A stretch of 64,000 nucleotides of DNA. It comes from Streptomyces sp. SID486. Lineage in GTDB: Bacteria; Actinomycetota; Actinomycetes; Streptomycetales; Streptomycetaceae. Under the pieces are notes generated by a model. It saw nothing but the letters and a program-made list of their open reading frames with translations. It was not told where the DNA came from and searched no databases. How positions within the stretch are numbered: position 1 is the stretch's first letter; every line of letters starts with the position of its first letter. Made by a program: the position numbers and the translations under genes. The stretch lies in the NCBI RefSeq assembly GCF_009865385.1, contig NZ_WWJT01000788.1, positions 16,578-80,577 of the forward strand, written 5' to 3'. Below are positions 29,935 to 40,200 of the stretch, in pieces.

Positions 29935-31092
29935 TCAGCCCGAGCGGCCGAAGCCGATGGTCGGCACCGCACGGCGCAGCGGCCAGGGCCGGTCCAGCCG
30001 CTCCGGCACCAGCCCGTCGAGGAACGCGTACCGCCGCAGCGCCTTGGGGTCCTGCCCGGGAAGGGACTGCACCCGCCGCCACCACGCACCGATCTCCGAC
30101 CACCCCGGTGCCGACAGCGACCCGCCGAACTCCTGCACCGACAGGGCGGCCGTCAGCCCGGCGAAGGCCAGCCGGTCCGCCAGCGGCCACCCCGCCAGGG
30201 AGCCCGTCACGAACCCGGCGACGAACACGTCACCCGCCCCCGTCGGGTCCAGGGCCTCCACGGCGATGGCGGGCACCTCGGCCGCCTCCCCGGTCCGCCG
30301 GTCGACGGCGTAGGCGCCCTCCTCCCCGAGGGTCACCACGGCCACCGGCACGTACTCGGTCAGGGCGTGGGCGGCGATCCGCGGACAGTCGGCGCCGGTG
30401 TACCGCTTGGCCTCCTCCGCGTTGGGCAGGAACGCCTCGCAGTGCTCCAGGTCGGCGAGGCCGGACAGGTCCCACGTGCCCGTCTCGTCCCAGCCGACGT
30501 CGGCGAAGATGCGGGTGCCCGCCCGGGCGGCCGCGGCGATCCACGGCGCGCTGCGGCCCGGTGTGAGGGAGGCGACGGCGGCACGCGCGCGGGGCGGGCG
30601 GGCCGGGACGTGGTCCTGGACGAACACGCTCTGGGGCGGCGGCTCGTGCCCGTGGGAGACCATGGTCCGCTCGCCCTCGTAGGCCATGGAGACGGTCACC
30701 GGGGAGTGCCAGCCGGGCACGGTCCGCGAGGCCGACAGGTCGATGCCCTCGCCCTGCTCCAGCGCGTCCCAGCAGTACTCGCCGTAGTGGTCGTCGCCGA
30801 AGGCCGCGGCGAGGGCGGTGCGCAGGCCGAGGCGGGCCAGGGCGGCGGCCATGTTGGCGACCCCGCCGGGGCTGGAGCCCATGCCCCGGGCCCAGGACTC
30901 GGTGCCGCGCACCGGAGCCGAGTCCAGGCCGGTGAAGATGATGTCGAGGAAGACCGTGCCGGTGAGGTAGACGTCCCAGGGCGGGTCACCGGGGGCGCGC
31001 AGCGCGGCGAGCGGGTCGACCTGGGCCCTGCGGCGCCCGGCCTGTGTGAGGTGTTCCGGTTCCTCCCCGGTGAAGGTCTGCGACGGCGTCAC
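29935..31092 (-). CDS. PfkB-family carbohydrate kinase
   Basis: A 385-residue ribokinase-superfamily enzyme that phosphorylates a sugar or sugar acid. Substrate block GSSPGGVANMAAALARLGL (about 73-91), and the ATP/anion-hole motif DPTGAGDVFVAGF (near 290) with the catalytic Asp. The GTG at 31092 is preceded by GGGAG at 6 bases. It lies 72 bp downstream of gudD on the same strand, so it is probably the third gene of the kdgD-gudD operon. A kinase is not needed for the kdgD route of glucarate breakdown, so its substrate is an open question. Confidence 0.88.
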   Translation of the reverse strand: MTPSQTFTGEEPEHLTQAGRRRAQVDPLAALRAPGDPPWDVYLTGTVFLDIIFTGLDSAPVRGTESWARGMGSSPGGVANMAAALARLGLRTALAAAFGDDHYGEYCWDALEQGEGIDLSASRTVPGWHSPVTVSMAYEGERTMVSHGHEPPPQSVFVQDHVPARPPRARAAVASLTPGRSAPWIAAAARAGTRIFADVGWDETGTWDLSGLADLEHCEAFLPNAEEAKRYTGADCPRIAAHALTEYVPVAVVTLGEEGAYAVDRRTGEAAEVPAIAVEALDPTGAGDVFVAGFVTGSLAGWPLADRLAFAGLTAALSVQEFGGSLSAPGWSEIGAWWRRVQSLPGQDPKALRRYAFLDGLVPERLDRPWPLRRAVPTIGFGRSG

Positions 31093-31164
31093 GGTGCGCT
31101 CCCTGGCGTGGTGCGGTTCTGGCCAGTGTGCACCAGTCGGGCACCGGGATCCGGTGCGTGCGGG

Positions 31165-32454
31165 TCACCAGCGCGGCATCACCGGTGTGCGCCAGTCCGG
31201 TTCGGCGGTCCGCATCGCCGCCGCGTCGTCGCGGTCCCGCAGCGCGCCGTCGTCCGCGGCCCAGCGCCGGTGCAGCCGGGCGAGTTCGTCCCGGTCCAGT
31301 TCGACGCCGAGGCCCGGCGCGTCGGACACCGCGACCCGGCCGTCCGTGAAGACGGTCCGCTCGGTGAGCACGTCCTCGGACTGCCAGGGGTAGTGCGAGT
31401 CGCAGGCGTGGTGGAGACCGGGCACGGTGGCGGCGACCTGGGTCATCGCGGCGAGGCTGATGCCCAGGTGCGTGTTGGAGTGCATGGACACCCCGACCCC
31501 GAAGGCGGCGCAGATCGCGGCGAGCCGCTGGGTGTTGCGCAGTCCGCCCCAGTAGTGGTGGTCGGAGAGGACGACCTGGACGGCGTCCGCGGTGAAGGCG
31601 TCCCTGATCTCGCCGAAGGTGGTCACGCACATGTTGGTGGCGAGCGGGACCCCGGTCCCGGCGGCCACCTCGGCCATCGCCGGTGTGCCCAGCGTCGGGT
31701 CCTCCAGGTACTCAAGGACGTCCCCGAGTTCCCGGGCCACCTTCAGCGAGGTCGCGACCGACCAGGCGCCGTTGGGGTCGAGGCGCAGCGGGTGTCCGGG
31801 GAAGGCGTCGGCGAGGGCGCGGACGGCGGCGGTCTCCTCGTCGGGCGGGAAGACGCCGCCCTTGAGCTTGAACGAGCCGAAGCCGTGCCGCCGCTGGAGT
31901 GCGCGGGCCTGTTCCACCACTCCGGCCGGGTCGAGGGCGGCGCCCCACTCGTCGGGCTCGGCGGGGACGCCGGCCGGGTGTCCGGCCCACTTGTAGAACA
32001 GGTAGGCGCTGTACTCGACCGTGTCCCGCACCTTGCCGCCGAGCAGCGCGTGCACGGGCAGCCCGAGGGCCTTGCCCTGGGCGTCGAGGCAGGCGACCTC
32101 GAAGGCCGACAGCACCGACAGCCGCAGTTTGTCGGCGCTCTGGACTCCGCGCAGGCCGCCGGCGTCCGGCCGGCCCTCGGTCCGGGAGGAGTCCACGGCG
32201 AGGTCGATCTCGAAGAGGCCGTTCACATCCATGACCGACCGGCCGGTGAGCCGTTCGGCCAGCGGGCGGGCAAGTTCGAGGTACTTGGTGTCGCCGTAGG
32301 TCTCGCCGAGGCCGGTGATCCCGTCGGCGGTGACGACCTCCACGATCAGCCGGGGGGTGTACGGCTGGTGCACGCCCTGGGTGTTGAGCAGGGGTGCGTC
32401 GGCGACCAGGATCGGGGTGAGCCGCACCTCGGCGATGGTCAGGTCACGGGTCAC
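31165..32454 (-). CDS. gudD: Glucarate dehydratase-like enolase-superfamily enzyme
   Basis: A 429-residue acid-sugar dehydratase. N-terminal capping domain (1-130) and a barrel with the KxK motif SFKLKGG (near 195), metal ligands in LRLDPNGAW, EDP and the downstream N/D position, and the His/Asp dyad in SDHHYWGG and MHSNTHLGIS. The last motifs are typical of GlucD. It converts D-glucarate (and often L-idarate) to 5-dehydro-4-deoxy-D-glucarate, the substrate of the enzyme encoded just upstream. The GTG start overlaps the kdgD stop (GTGA). Confidence 0.9.
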   Translation of the reverse strand: MTRDLTIAEVRLTPILVADAPLLNTQGVHQPYTPRLIVEVVTADGITGLGETYGDTKYLELARPLAERLTGRSVMDVNGLFEIDLAVDSSRTEGRPDAGGLRGVQSADKLRLSVLSAFEVACLDAQGKALGLPVHALLGGKVRDTVEYSAYLFYKWAGHPAGVPAEPDEWGAALDPAGVVEQARALQRRHGFGSFKLKGGVFPPDEETAAVRALADAFPGHPLRLDPNGAWSVATSLKVARELGDVLEYLEDPTLGTPAMAEVAAGTGVPLATNMCVTTFGEIRDAFTADAVQVVLSDHHYWGGLRNTQRLAAICAAFGVGVSMHSNTHLGISLAAMTQVAATVPGLHHACDSHYPWQSEDVLTERTVFTDGRVAVSDAPGLGVELDRDELARLHRRWAADDGALRDRDDAAAMRTAEPDWRTPVMPRW

Positions 32455-33398
32455 AGGGAGGCTCCCACGAGGTCGAGCCCGGCGGTGAGCAGGGCCGTGA
32501 GGTCGGCGAGGTCTTCGGGCGAGGGGTCGGTGAGCGGGGCGCGCACCGGCCCCACGCGCTGCCCGCGCAGCCGGGCCGCCGCCTTCACCAGGGACACGGC
32601 GTATCCCGGCGCGCGGTCGCGGAGTTCGACGAACGGGACGTAGAAGGCGCGCAGCAGCTTGTCGACGGTGCCGTGGTCGTCGTCCCGCAGCGCGGCGAAG
32701 AAGGCGTCGGCGATCTCGGGTGCGAAGGCGTGCACGGCCGAGGAGTAGGCGGGGACGCCCACGGCGGCGTAGGCGCGCGCCTGGATCTCGGCGGTGGCGG
32801 CGCCGTTGAAGAAGAGGAAGCCGTCCGGGGCGGCGAGGGTGAGCCGCTGGAGCCGGTCGAGGTCGCTGTGGCCGTCCTTGAGGCCGATGACGTTCGGGAT
32901 GCGGGCGATGCGCCGCAGCGCGTCGGTGCCGTAGGCGACCTGGCCCCGCTGGTAGGCGATCAGCGGCAGCCGAGTGCGGGCCGCGAGCTGTTCCAGCTGG
33001 GCGGCGAGGCCGTCCTGCGGGGCGTCGGTCAGGTAGTGCGGCAGTACGAGGAGGGCGTCGGCGCCCGCTTCCTCGGCGATGCGCGCGAACCGGACGGCCT
33101 GCGCCCAGCCGTATCCGGTGCCGGCCACCACGGGCAGCCGGCCGGCGGCCTCCTCGGCGGCGACGGTGACGACGGTGCGGTACTCCTCCTCGTCCAGGGA
33201 GAAGAACTCGCCGGTGCCGCAGGCCGGGAAGAGGGCGCCGGGGCCGGCCGCGAGCCGGTCGGCGGCATGGGCGCGGAAGCCGTCGGGATCGAGGGTGCCG
33301 TCGTCGTGGAAGGCGGTGAGCGGGAAGGACAGCACACCGCGCGCCATCCCCTCCCGCAGTCGCCGCGCCACGTCCTGCGGAGCCGGGTCGCCGCCCAC
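32451..33398 (-). CDS. kdgD: 5-dehydro-4-deoxyglucarate dehydratase
   Basis: A 315-residue DapA-family enzyme that dehydrates and decarboxylates 5-dehydro-4-deoxyglucarate to 2-oxoglutarate semialdehyde. FPACGTGEFFSL replaces the GTTGE loop of DapA, as in KdgD; the Tyr is in AYQRG and the Schiff-base Lys in VIGLKDGHSD (near 186). The GTG at 33398 lies 8 bases after GAGGAG; an ATG 8 bases upstream is in another frame and not used. First gene of the operon. Confidence 0.92.
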   Translation of the reverse strand: MGGDPAPQDVARRLREGMARGVLSFPLTAFHDDGTLDPDGFRAHAADRLAAGPGALFPACGTGEFFSLDEEEYRTVVTVAAEEAAGRLPVVAGTGYGWAQAVRFARIAEEAGADALLVLPHYLTDAPQDGLAAQLEQLAARTRLPLIAYQRGQVAYGTDALRRIARIPNVIGLKDGHSDLDRLQRLTLAAPDGFLFFNGAATAEIQARAYAAVGVPAYSSAVHAFAPEIADAFFAALRDDDHGTVDKLLRAFYVPFVELRDRAPGYAVSLVKAAARLRGQRVGPVRAPLTDPSPEDLADLTALLTAGLDLVGASL

Positions 33399-33630
33399 CA
33401 GACCATCTCCTCTTGTGAATAGCGTCTACATATGAGAACGAACGAAGGTTAGGCGCTTCTACCCGTCACCACCATTCCCAAACGCGACCGTGTCGGGGAT
33501 CACACCCCTCCGCCTTCTTCGGTGATCCGCGTGCTTGATACAACTTGCTCGCGCGTTCCTGTCCGTCGACGGTCGTCGCCCCCAACCCCCCTTTTCCGCA
33601 CCGCTCTTCTCGCCTGCCCTGGGAACGCCC
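33399..33630. promoter_or_regulatory. Divergent promoter region, kdgD operon and MFS gene
   Basis: The 232-bp gap contains the lowest-GC stretch in this part of the window (around 33418-33450, with TCTACATATGAG), where the kdgD promoter and a regulator site most likely lie. No regulator gene is adjacent. Confidence 0.4.
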
Positions 33631-34884
33631 GTGTCCGCCCCCCGCACCCTGCCCTGGCCCCTCGTCGCCCTGTTCACGGCCGGGTACCTCGCCCCGTACC
33701 TGCTGCCGACCACCGTCGGCAGACTCGACAGCGGGCTTCCGCTCACCGCCACCGAGGCCGGCGCCATCGGCAGTGCCCTGCTGCTGAGTTCGGCGGCCGC
33801 CGGCTTCCTGCTGGCCTCCCGCGTCGACCGGTTCGGCCCCCGCGTCCTGGCCCGCACCGGCCTCGCCCTCGCCGTCGCCGGCTACGGCGGCGCCGCCCTC
33901 ACCGGCGCCGTACCCGCCGTCGTCGCGGGCGCGGTCGTCGGCGGGTTCGGGTCAGGTACGGTCACGGCGGTCGCCGCGAGCGGCATCGCCGCCCTCGGGA
34001 CACCCGCCGCCCGGACGGAGCCACGGGCCTGGGACCCGCACCGGGTCACCACGCTGGGGCTGCTCGGCGTCTCGGCCCTCGCGGGCGCCCTGTACCTGAC
34101 GATCCCCCGCCTCGGCCCCGGCCACGGCCTGCCCCTGGCCGCCGTCGCGCTGACGGCGCTCGCCGTCTGGCCGCTCACCGGCCGGCTGCCCGCTCGTACG
34201 GCACCGGCCCGGGCGGCCGTCGGCCACGGCCGGCTCCCGCGCCCGCGGGCCGGACTGCTGCTGGCCGCCGCGGTGCCGTTCTGGTCCCTGGCCCAGAACT
34301 CCCTGTGGGGGGTGAGCGGCCGGATCGGACTCGACCAGGCCCGCCTCTCCGAGATCACCGTCGGCGCGGTGTTCGCGGCCGCGCTCGGCGCCGGACTCGT
34401 CGGGGTCGTCGGCGCCGGCGCGCTCGGGCAGCGGCTGGGCCAGGCCGTGCCCATCGGCGCCGGTACGGCACTGATCGCGGGCTGCATCGCGCTGAGCGCC
34501 TCGGCGCGGGACCTCCCGGCCTTCGCGGCGGGCGAGATCTCCTGGAACCTGCTGTACCCGGTCGTCCTGTCCTACGTCATCGGCCTGGCCGCCTCCCTCG
34601 ACCCGCGCGGCCGGTGGGCGGTCCTGGTCGGCTCGGCGTCCGCGCTGGGCACGGCGGCGGGCCCGCTGACGGGGAGTGTGCTGGCCGCGGGCGCGGGCTT
34701 CGCCGGGATGGGACGGCTGCTCGGCGCCGGGCTGCTGCTGATCTCCGTACCGATGACGGCGGTGGCACTGCGGGCCGGCAGGCGCCCCTCGCGCGTGGTG
34801 GACATCCCCGTCGTGGAGGTCGCGTGGGAGACGCCCGCCGTGCCCGCCCGGCGTGCCTACGACACCGCGTCGCCGAACGTGTAG
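33631..34884 (+). CDS. MFS-family transporter
   Basis: A 417-residue membrane protein with 12 predicted helices and the MFS motif A remnant SRVDRFGPRVLAR after helix 2. Start set at the GTG at 33631, preceded by GGGA; an in-frame TTG at 33535 would add 32 residues without membrane or family character. It is divergent from the glucarate operon and could import its substrate, but the sequence does not show this. The last 28 bp overlap the convergent deaminase gene. Confidence 0.82.
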   Translation: MSAPRTLPWPLVALFTAGYLAPYLLPTTVGRLDSGLPLTATEAGAIGSALLLSSAAAGFLLASRVDRFGPRVLARTGLALAVAGYGGAALTGAVPAVVAGAVVGGFGSGTVTAVAASGIAALGTPAARTEPRAWDPHRVTTLGLLGVSALAGALYLTIPRLGPGHGLPLAAVALTALAVWPLTGRLPARTAPARAAVGHGRLPRPRAGLLLAAAVPFWSLAQNSLWGVSGRIGLDQARLSEITVGAVFAAALGAGLVGVVGAGALGQRLGQAVPIGAGTALIAGCIALSASARDLPAFAAGEISWNLLYPVVLSYVIGLAASLDPRGRWAVLVGSASALGTAAGPLTGSVLAAGAGFAGMGRLLGAGLLLISVPMTAVALRAGRRPSRVVDIPVVEVAWETPAVPARRAYDTASPNV

Positions 34885-35861
34885 GCGTCGACCTCGGCCA
34901 GGCAGCGGGCCCGGCGCTCCTCGTCGTCCTCCAGGAAGGAGGCGAGGAAGGAGTTGCGGGCCAGCTCGCGCAGCCGGTCCTCGCCCAGGCCCAGCGTGTC
35001 CCGCACGGCGCGGAAGTTGTCCCCCACGTATCCGCCGAAGTACGCCGGATCGTCGGAGTTGACCGTGCAGAGCAGCCCGGCGTCGAGCATGGCCGGCAGC
35101 GGGTGGTCGGCCAGCGTGTCCACGGCCCGCAGCCGGACGTTGGACAGCGGGCACAGGGTGAGCGGGACCCGGTCCCGGACCAGCCGCTCCACCAGCGCGG
35201 GATCCTCCAGGCAGCGCAGACCGTGGTCGACGCGCTCCACGCCGAGCACGTCCAGCGCCTCGGTGATGTACTGCGGCGGCCCCTCCTCACCCGCGTGCGC
35301 GACCCGGCGCAGCCCGAGCGCGGCGGCGGCCTGGTACACCTCCCGGAACTTCGCCGGCGGATGCCCGACCTCGGCGGAGTCCAGGCCGATGCCGGTGATC
35401 CGGTCCAGGTACGGCGTCGCGGCCTGGAGCGTCTCCAGCGCCGAGTCGGCGGACTCGTCGCGCAGGAAGCACATGATGAGCCTGGTGGAGACGCCGTGGT
35501 TCCGCTCGCTGTTCCCGAGCGCCTGCCACAGCCCCTCCACGACCGTGCCCAGGCTCAGGCCCCGCGCGATGTGGGCCTGCGGGTCGAAGAAGATCTCCGC
35601 GTGCCGCACGCCCTGGGCGGCGGCCCGTGCGAGGTAGGCGTCGGCGAGGTCGGCGAAGTCCTGCTCGGTGCGCAGGACGGCCATCAGCTGGTAGTACAGG
35701 TTCAGGAACGACTGCAGGTCCTCGAACCGGTAGGCCGTGCGGAGTTCCCCGGTGTCCGCGTACGGGAGGGCCACGCCGTTGCGGGCGGCCAGCTCGAACG
35801 CCAGCTCCGGCTCCAGGGTGCCTTCGATGTGGAGGTGCAGTTCTGCTTTCGGGAGGGGCAT
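34857..35861 (-). CDS. Adenosine/adenine deaminase family protein
   Basis: A 334-residue amidohydrolase. Metal ligands are in LHLHIEG (H9, H11), the catalytic HAGEE, VDHG and NSDDPAYFGGYVGDNF. The last motif (AYFGGY after SDDP) is the form I associate with adenine deaminases of the Aah1/PA0148 type rather than with adenosine deaminases, which read TDDP followed by other residues. So conversion of adenine to hypoxanthine is quite possible, although most annotations would say adenosine deaminase. The ATG at 35861 starts MPLPKAEL. Confidence 0.88.
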   Translation of the reverse strand: MPLPKAELHLHIEGTLEPELAFELAARNGVALPYADTGELRTAYRFEDLQSFLNLYYQLMAVLRTEQDFADLADAYLARAAAQGVRHAEIFFDPQAHIARGLSLGTVVEGLWQALGNSERNHGVSTRLIMCFLRDESADSALETLQAATPYLDRITGIGLDSAEVGHPPAKFREVYQAAAALGLRRVAHAGEEGPPQYITEALDVLGVERVDHGLRCLEDPALVERLVRDRVPLTLCPLSNVRLRAVDTLADHPLPAMLDAGLLCTVNSDDPAYFGGYVGDNFRAVRDTLGLGEDRLRELARNSFLASFLEDDEERRARCLAEVDAYTFGDAVS

Positions 35862-35881
35862 CGAAGCATCGTACGGGTGCT

Positions 35882-36787
35882 TTACCGCCGTTTCGGAACC
35901 GGCACCCGCAGCAGGTCGTACGCCACCGTCAGCTCCCCCTCGTACCCGGCCGCCCGCGCCTGCCGCTCGAACTCCTCCGGCTCGGAGTAGCGCTGGCTGA
36001 AGTGGGTGAGGACGAGGTGCCGCACGCCCGCGTCCCGGGCCACGGCGGCGGCCTGGCCGGCCGTCAGATGCCCGTGGTCGGTGGCGAGTCCGATGTCCTC
36101 GTCGAGGAACGTGGACTCGATGACGAGCAGGTCGCAGCCCTCCGCGAGGGCGTGCACGCCCTCGCACAGCCGGGTGTCCATGACGAACGCGAACCGCTGC
36201 CCGCGCCGCACCTCGCTGACGTCCTCCAGCGTCACGTCCCCGAGCCGGCCCTCGCGCCTCAGGCGGCCCACGTCCGGACCCGCGATGCCGTGCGCGGCGA
36301 GCCGCCCGGGCAGCATGCGGCGGCCGTCGGGTTCGGTCAGGCGGTAGCCGTAGGACTCGACCGGATGGGAGAGCCTGCGGGCCTCCAGGGTGTACGACGG
36401 GGTCACCGCGAGGGGCCCGTCGGCGGCGACCGGTGCCTCGGTGAGACCGACCGTCTCCCGGTAGGCGGTCGCGTACCGCAGGCGCTCGAAGAAACGCCGG
36501 CCGGAACGCGGGTAGTGCGCGGTGACCTCGTGCGGCACCTGGTCCAGGTTGATCCGCTGGATGACGCCCGCGAGGCCGAGGCAGTGGTCGCCGTGGAAGT
36601 GCGTGACGCAGATCCGGTTCAGGTCGTGGGCGGCGACCCCGGCGCGCAGCATCTGCCGCTGTGTGCCCTCGCCGGGGTCGAACAGGATGCCCTCGCCGTC
36701 CCACCTCAGCAGGTAGCCGTTGTGGTTGCGGTGCCGGGTCGGGACCTGGCTGGCGGTGCCGAGGACCACCAGCTCACGCACGGACAC
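35882..36787 (-). CDS. rnz: Ribonuclease Z
   Basis: A 301-residue metallo-beta-lactamase-fold nuclease that trims tRNA 3' ends. Zinc motif HFHGDH (63-68) in [14 protein letters not shown], then DTRLCEG (Asp ligand), and the C-terminal LTHFSQRY. The length is the short (ElaC) form. It lies 20 bp upstream of the deaminase gene on the same strand and 6 bp after the HIT gene. Confidence 0.94.
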   Translation of the reverse strand: MSVRELVVLGTASQVPTRHRNHNGYLLRWDGEGILFDPGEGTQRQMLRAGVAAHDLNRICVTHFHGDHCLGLAGVIQRINLDQVPHEVTAHYPRSGRRFFERLRYATAYRETVGLTEAPVAADGPLAVTPSYTLEARRLSHPVESYGYRLTEPDGRRMLPGRLAAHGIAGPDVGRLRREGRLGDVTLEDVSEVRRGQRFAFVMDTRLCEGVHALAEGCDLLVIESTFLDEDIGLATDHGHLTAGQAAAVARDAGVRHLVLTHFSQRYSEPEEFERQARAAGYEGELTVAYDLLRVPVPKRR

Positions 36788-36793
36788 GCCGAG

Positions 36794-37147
36794 TCACCCG
36801 GGCGGCCACTGGAGGCCGCGGCCGCCCAGGACGTGCGCGTGGGCGTGCCAGACGGTCTGGCCGGCGCCGCTGCCGGTGTTGAAGACGAGGCGGTAGCTGT
36901 CCAGGTTCTCCGCGTCGGCCACGGCCCGGGTCTCCCGCAGGACGTCCGCGGCGAGCTCCGGGGCGCCGGCGGCCAGGGCGGCGGCGTTCTCGTAGTGCGC
37001 CTTGGGGATCACCAGAACGTGGGTGGGTGCCTGCGGGTTTATGTCCCGGAAGGCCACGGTCGTCTCGGTCTCGCGGACGATCGTCGCCGGGATCTCACCC
37101 GCGACGATCTTGCAGAACAGGCAGTCGTCCTGCGGTTCGCCGGCCAT
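36794..37147 (-). CDS. HIT-family (HinT-like) nucleotide-binding hydrolase
   Basis: A 117-residue histidine triad protein that cleaves nucleoside phosphoramidates. The triad HAHAHVL (H101, H103, H105) and the N-terminal zinc-type C-x2-C in DCLFCKIVAGEIPA are present. The ATG at 37147 gives the conserved N-terminus; an ATG at 37186 would add 13 residues, and neither has a good binding site. Together with rnz and the deaminase gene it forms a tight leftward group. Confidence 0.93.
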   Translation of the reverse strand: MAGEPQDDCLFCKIVAGEIPATIVRETETTVAFRDINPQAPTHVLVIPKAHYENAAALAAGAPELAADVLRETRAVADAENLDSYRLVFNTGSGAGQTVWHAHAHVLGGRGLQWPPG

Positions 37148-37189
37148 ACGCTGCGCTCGCTTTCGCCAGTGATCGTTACGGGGCATGGT

Positions 37190-37235
37190 AGTCGTTCGGG
37201 TGCGGGCCCTTCGGGTGCGGGTCGTTCGGGTGCGG
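37190..37235. repeat. 15-bp tandem repeat between HIT and tricorn genes
   Basis: The unit TTCGGGTGCGGG plus three variable bases occurs three times in a row. It lies in the 149-bp gap after the tricorn gene stop. No function is apparent. Confidence 0.6.
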
Positions 37236-37296
37236 GTGGTCGCCGGCCCGTGGCCCGCGGGCGGCAAAGCCGCACACCGGCAGGGTCCCGCCGCCC

Positions 37297-40200
37297 TCAG
37301 GCGGGCATGTCCGGCGGTGTCTTCGCGGGACTGGTCTCCAGCGCCTCCAGCGCGAGCGCGATCGCCGCGTCGAGCTGGGCGTCCCGGTCCCGGGCCCAGT
37401 CCTGTGGCCGCTGGACGACCTCCACGTCCGGGTCCACCCCGTGGTTCTCCACGTCCCAGCCCTGGCCCTCCAGCCAGATCGCGTACTTCGGCTGGGTGAC
37501 CAGGGTGCCGTCGACCAGGTGGTAGCGGCTGTCGATGCCGATGACACCGCCCCAGGTGCGGGTGCCGACGACCGGGCCGATGCCGAGGGCCCGGATCGCC
37601 GCGTTGACGATGTCGCCGTCGGAGCCGGAGAACTCGTCGGCCACGGCTACGACCGGACCGCGGGGCGCGTCGAGGGGATAGCTGGTGGGGCGCATGCCGC
37701 GGGCGAGGTCCCAGCCGATGATCCGGCGGGCCAGCTTCTCGACCACGAGCTGGGAGGTGTGCCCGCCGCGGTTGTCCCGGACGTCGACCACGAGACCCTC
37801 CCGGGCCACCTCCACCCGCAGGTCGCGGTGGATCTGGGCCCAGCCGGGGGCGTGCATGTCGGGGACGTGGAGATAGCCGAGCCGGCCGCCGGAGGCCGCG
37901 TGGACGTGGGCCCGGCGGCCGGCGACCCAGGCGTGGTAGCGCAGGGGTTCCTCGTCCGCGACGGGGACGACGACGGTGTGCCGGGGTTCGCCGCCGGCTG
38001 CCGGGGAGACGGTCAGCTCGACGGGGTGCCCGGCCGTGCCCACGAGGAGGGGGCCGGGGCCCGTCACCGGGTCGACGGGATGGCCGGCCACGGCGACGAT
38101 CGCGTCGCCCGGGCGTACCGCCACCCCGGGCGCGGCCAGGGGGGAGCGGGCGTCCGGGTCGGAGGTCTCCGCCGGGAGGATCCGGTCGATGCGCCAACTG
38201 CCGTCCGGATGCCGGGAGATGTCGGCGCCGAGCAGGCCGTGTCCGGTGCCGCCGGCGCCGCCGGCCGGGGTGACGTAGGCGTGCGAGGTGCCGAGTTCGC
38301 CGTGCACCTCCCAGAGCAGGTCGACCAGGTCGCTGTGGGTGGCCAGGCGGCCCAGGAGGGGGCGGTAGCGGTCGAGGACGCCGGCCCAGTCGACACCGCC
38401 GAGGTCGGGGCGCCAGAAGTGGTCGCGCATGAGCCGGCCGGTCTCGTCGTACATCTGCCGCCACTCGGCGGCCGGGTCGAGGGTCTGGCGGACGCGGGCG
38501 AGGTCGACGGTGACGCCGGTGTCGCCGTCGTCGTCGGTGCCGGCCCGGTGGTCGGCGGGCACGACCCGGAGCCGGCCCTCGGTCCACAGCAGGACGCGCC
38601 GGCCGTCGCCGCTGACCTCGAAGTGGCCGACGTCGGAGGCGAGGTGCTCCAGACGGCGCCGGTCGAGGTCGTACCGCTCCAGCTCGGTGTGCGGGCCGGG
38701 GTCCCCGGGGCGGGCACGGGAGGTGCCGAGGATGCCGTGCACGGGATGGCGCAGCCACAGGACACCGTCCTTGGCGGCGCGCAGGGTGGAGTAGCGGCCG
38801 GCCTCCACCGGGAACGGCACGATCCGGTCGGCGAGCCCCTCGGGGTCGATGCGGGTGGCGGGTGTGCCCTCGTTGTCGGGGGTCTCGTCCTTGTCGGGCG
38901 TCTCGAAGGGGCGGCCATGGCGTTGCGGGCCGAACGGCGAGGGTGTGGTGGCGGCCAGGGTGATCAGGTGCGGGCGGGCGCCGGCCACGAAGGCGAGGTC
39001 GAAGACGTGTTCGTCGTAGACCGGGTCGAAGGCGCGGTGGGAGAGGAACGCGAGGTGTCTGCCGTCGAGGGTGAAGGCGGGCGCGTAGTCCTGGAAGCGG
39101 AGCGGGGTGGCCTCGATGACCGAGAGGTCGGTGGTGTGGGCGATGCGCAGCTGGGAGAGCGGGCGGGGGCCGGGGTGGGCCCAGGCGAGCCAGGCGGAGT
39201 CGGGGGAGAACGTGAGGCCGAAGACCTCGCCGTCGTCGCTGCGGTCGACCTCGCGGACCTCACCGGTCTCCCGCTCGACCATGAGCAGTCTGCCGTCGTG
39301 CGCGGCCACGGCGGCCCGGCTGCCGTCGGGGGCCATGGCCAGCTCCAGCACGCGGCCGAGCTGCCCGGCGGCCAGGCGGCGCGGCGGCGCCCCGGGCACG
39401 GTGCCGGTCGCGGGGGCGAACTCCAGGGAGTCGTCGCCCTCGGCGTCCGTCACCCACACCGCCCACTCCTCGCCCTCGGCGCGGAAGGCGCGCGGCAGCC
39501 GGGCGCGGACACCGGGGGTGGCGGCCAGGGCGCGGGCGGGGCCGGAGCGGTGGGTGACCCAGTGGATCCCGCCGCGCACGCAGACGGCGCTGCCGCGCGC
39601 GGTGTGGTCGGGGGACGCCTCGCCGAACCAGCGGGCCGCGTCGACCGGTTGGGGCCGCAGGTCGACGCGGGGTCCGCCCAGGCGGATGTCCAGCCGGCGC
39701 GGCGCTGCGCCCTCCAGGTCGTCCAGCAGCCAGAGTTCACCGGCCTGGCTGTAGACGACGCGGGTGCCGTCACCGGCCGCGTGCCGGGCGTAGAAGCCGT
39801 CGTGCGGGGTGTGCCGGCGCAGGTCGGAGCCGTCGGCGAGGGAGGAGTAGAGCGCGCCGGCGCCCTCGTGGTCGGAGAGGAAGGCGATCCTCCCCCACGT
39901 CGCCGGCTCCGCGGGGACGGGGGCGCCTGCCGTCCCCGCCCACACCGGGCACTCGATGTTGCCGTCGATCTCCTCGTGCAGCCGCACGAACTCCCCCGCG
40001 CCCTCCTCACCGTCGGCGGCCCGGTCGATCCACAGCTTGCCGGCCGTGCCGCCCCGGTAGCGCTTCCAGTAGGCGGCCTCGCGGCCCATCGACACGGACA
40101 GCAGCACGGTGGCCGGTCCGAGGGCCACCGCGCCGACCGGGCCGTACGGCAGGGTCTCGGCCGGTCCGCCGTCCAGCGGGACGGCGTGGGCCCAGGTGTG

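Noticed and set aside
29929..32643. A 904-codon plus-strand open frame opposite the kinase and gudD genes
   Set aside because: Low-complexity, Gly/Arg/Val-rich translation and no ribosome binding site. The opposite strand encodes clearly recognisable enzymes.
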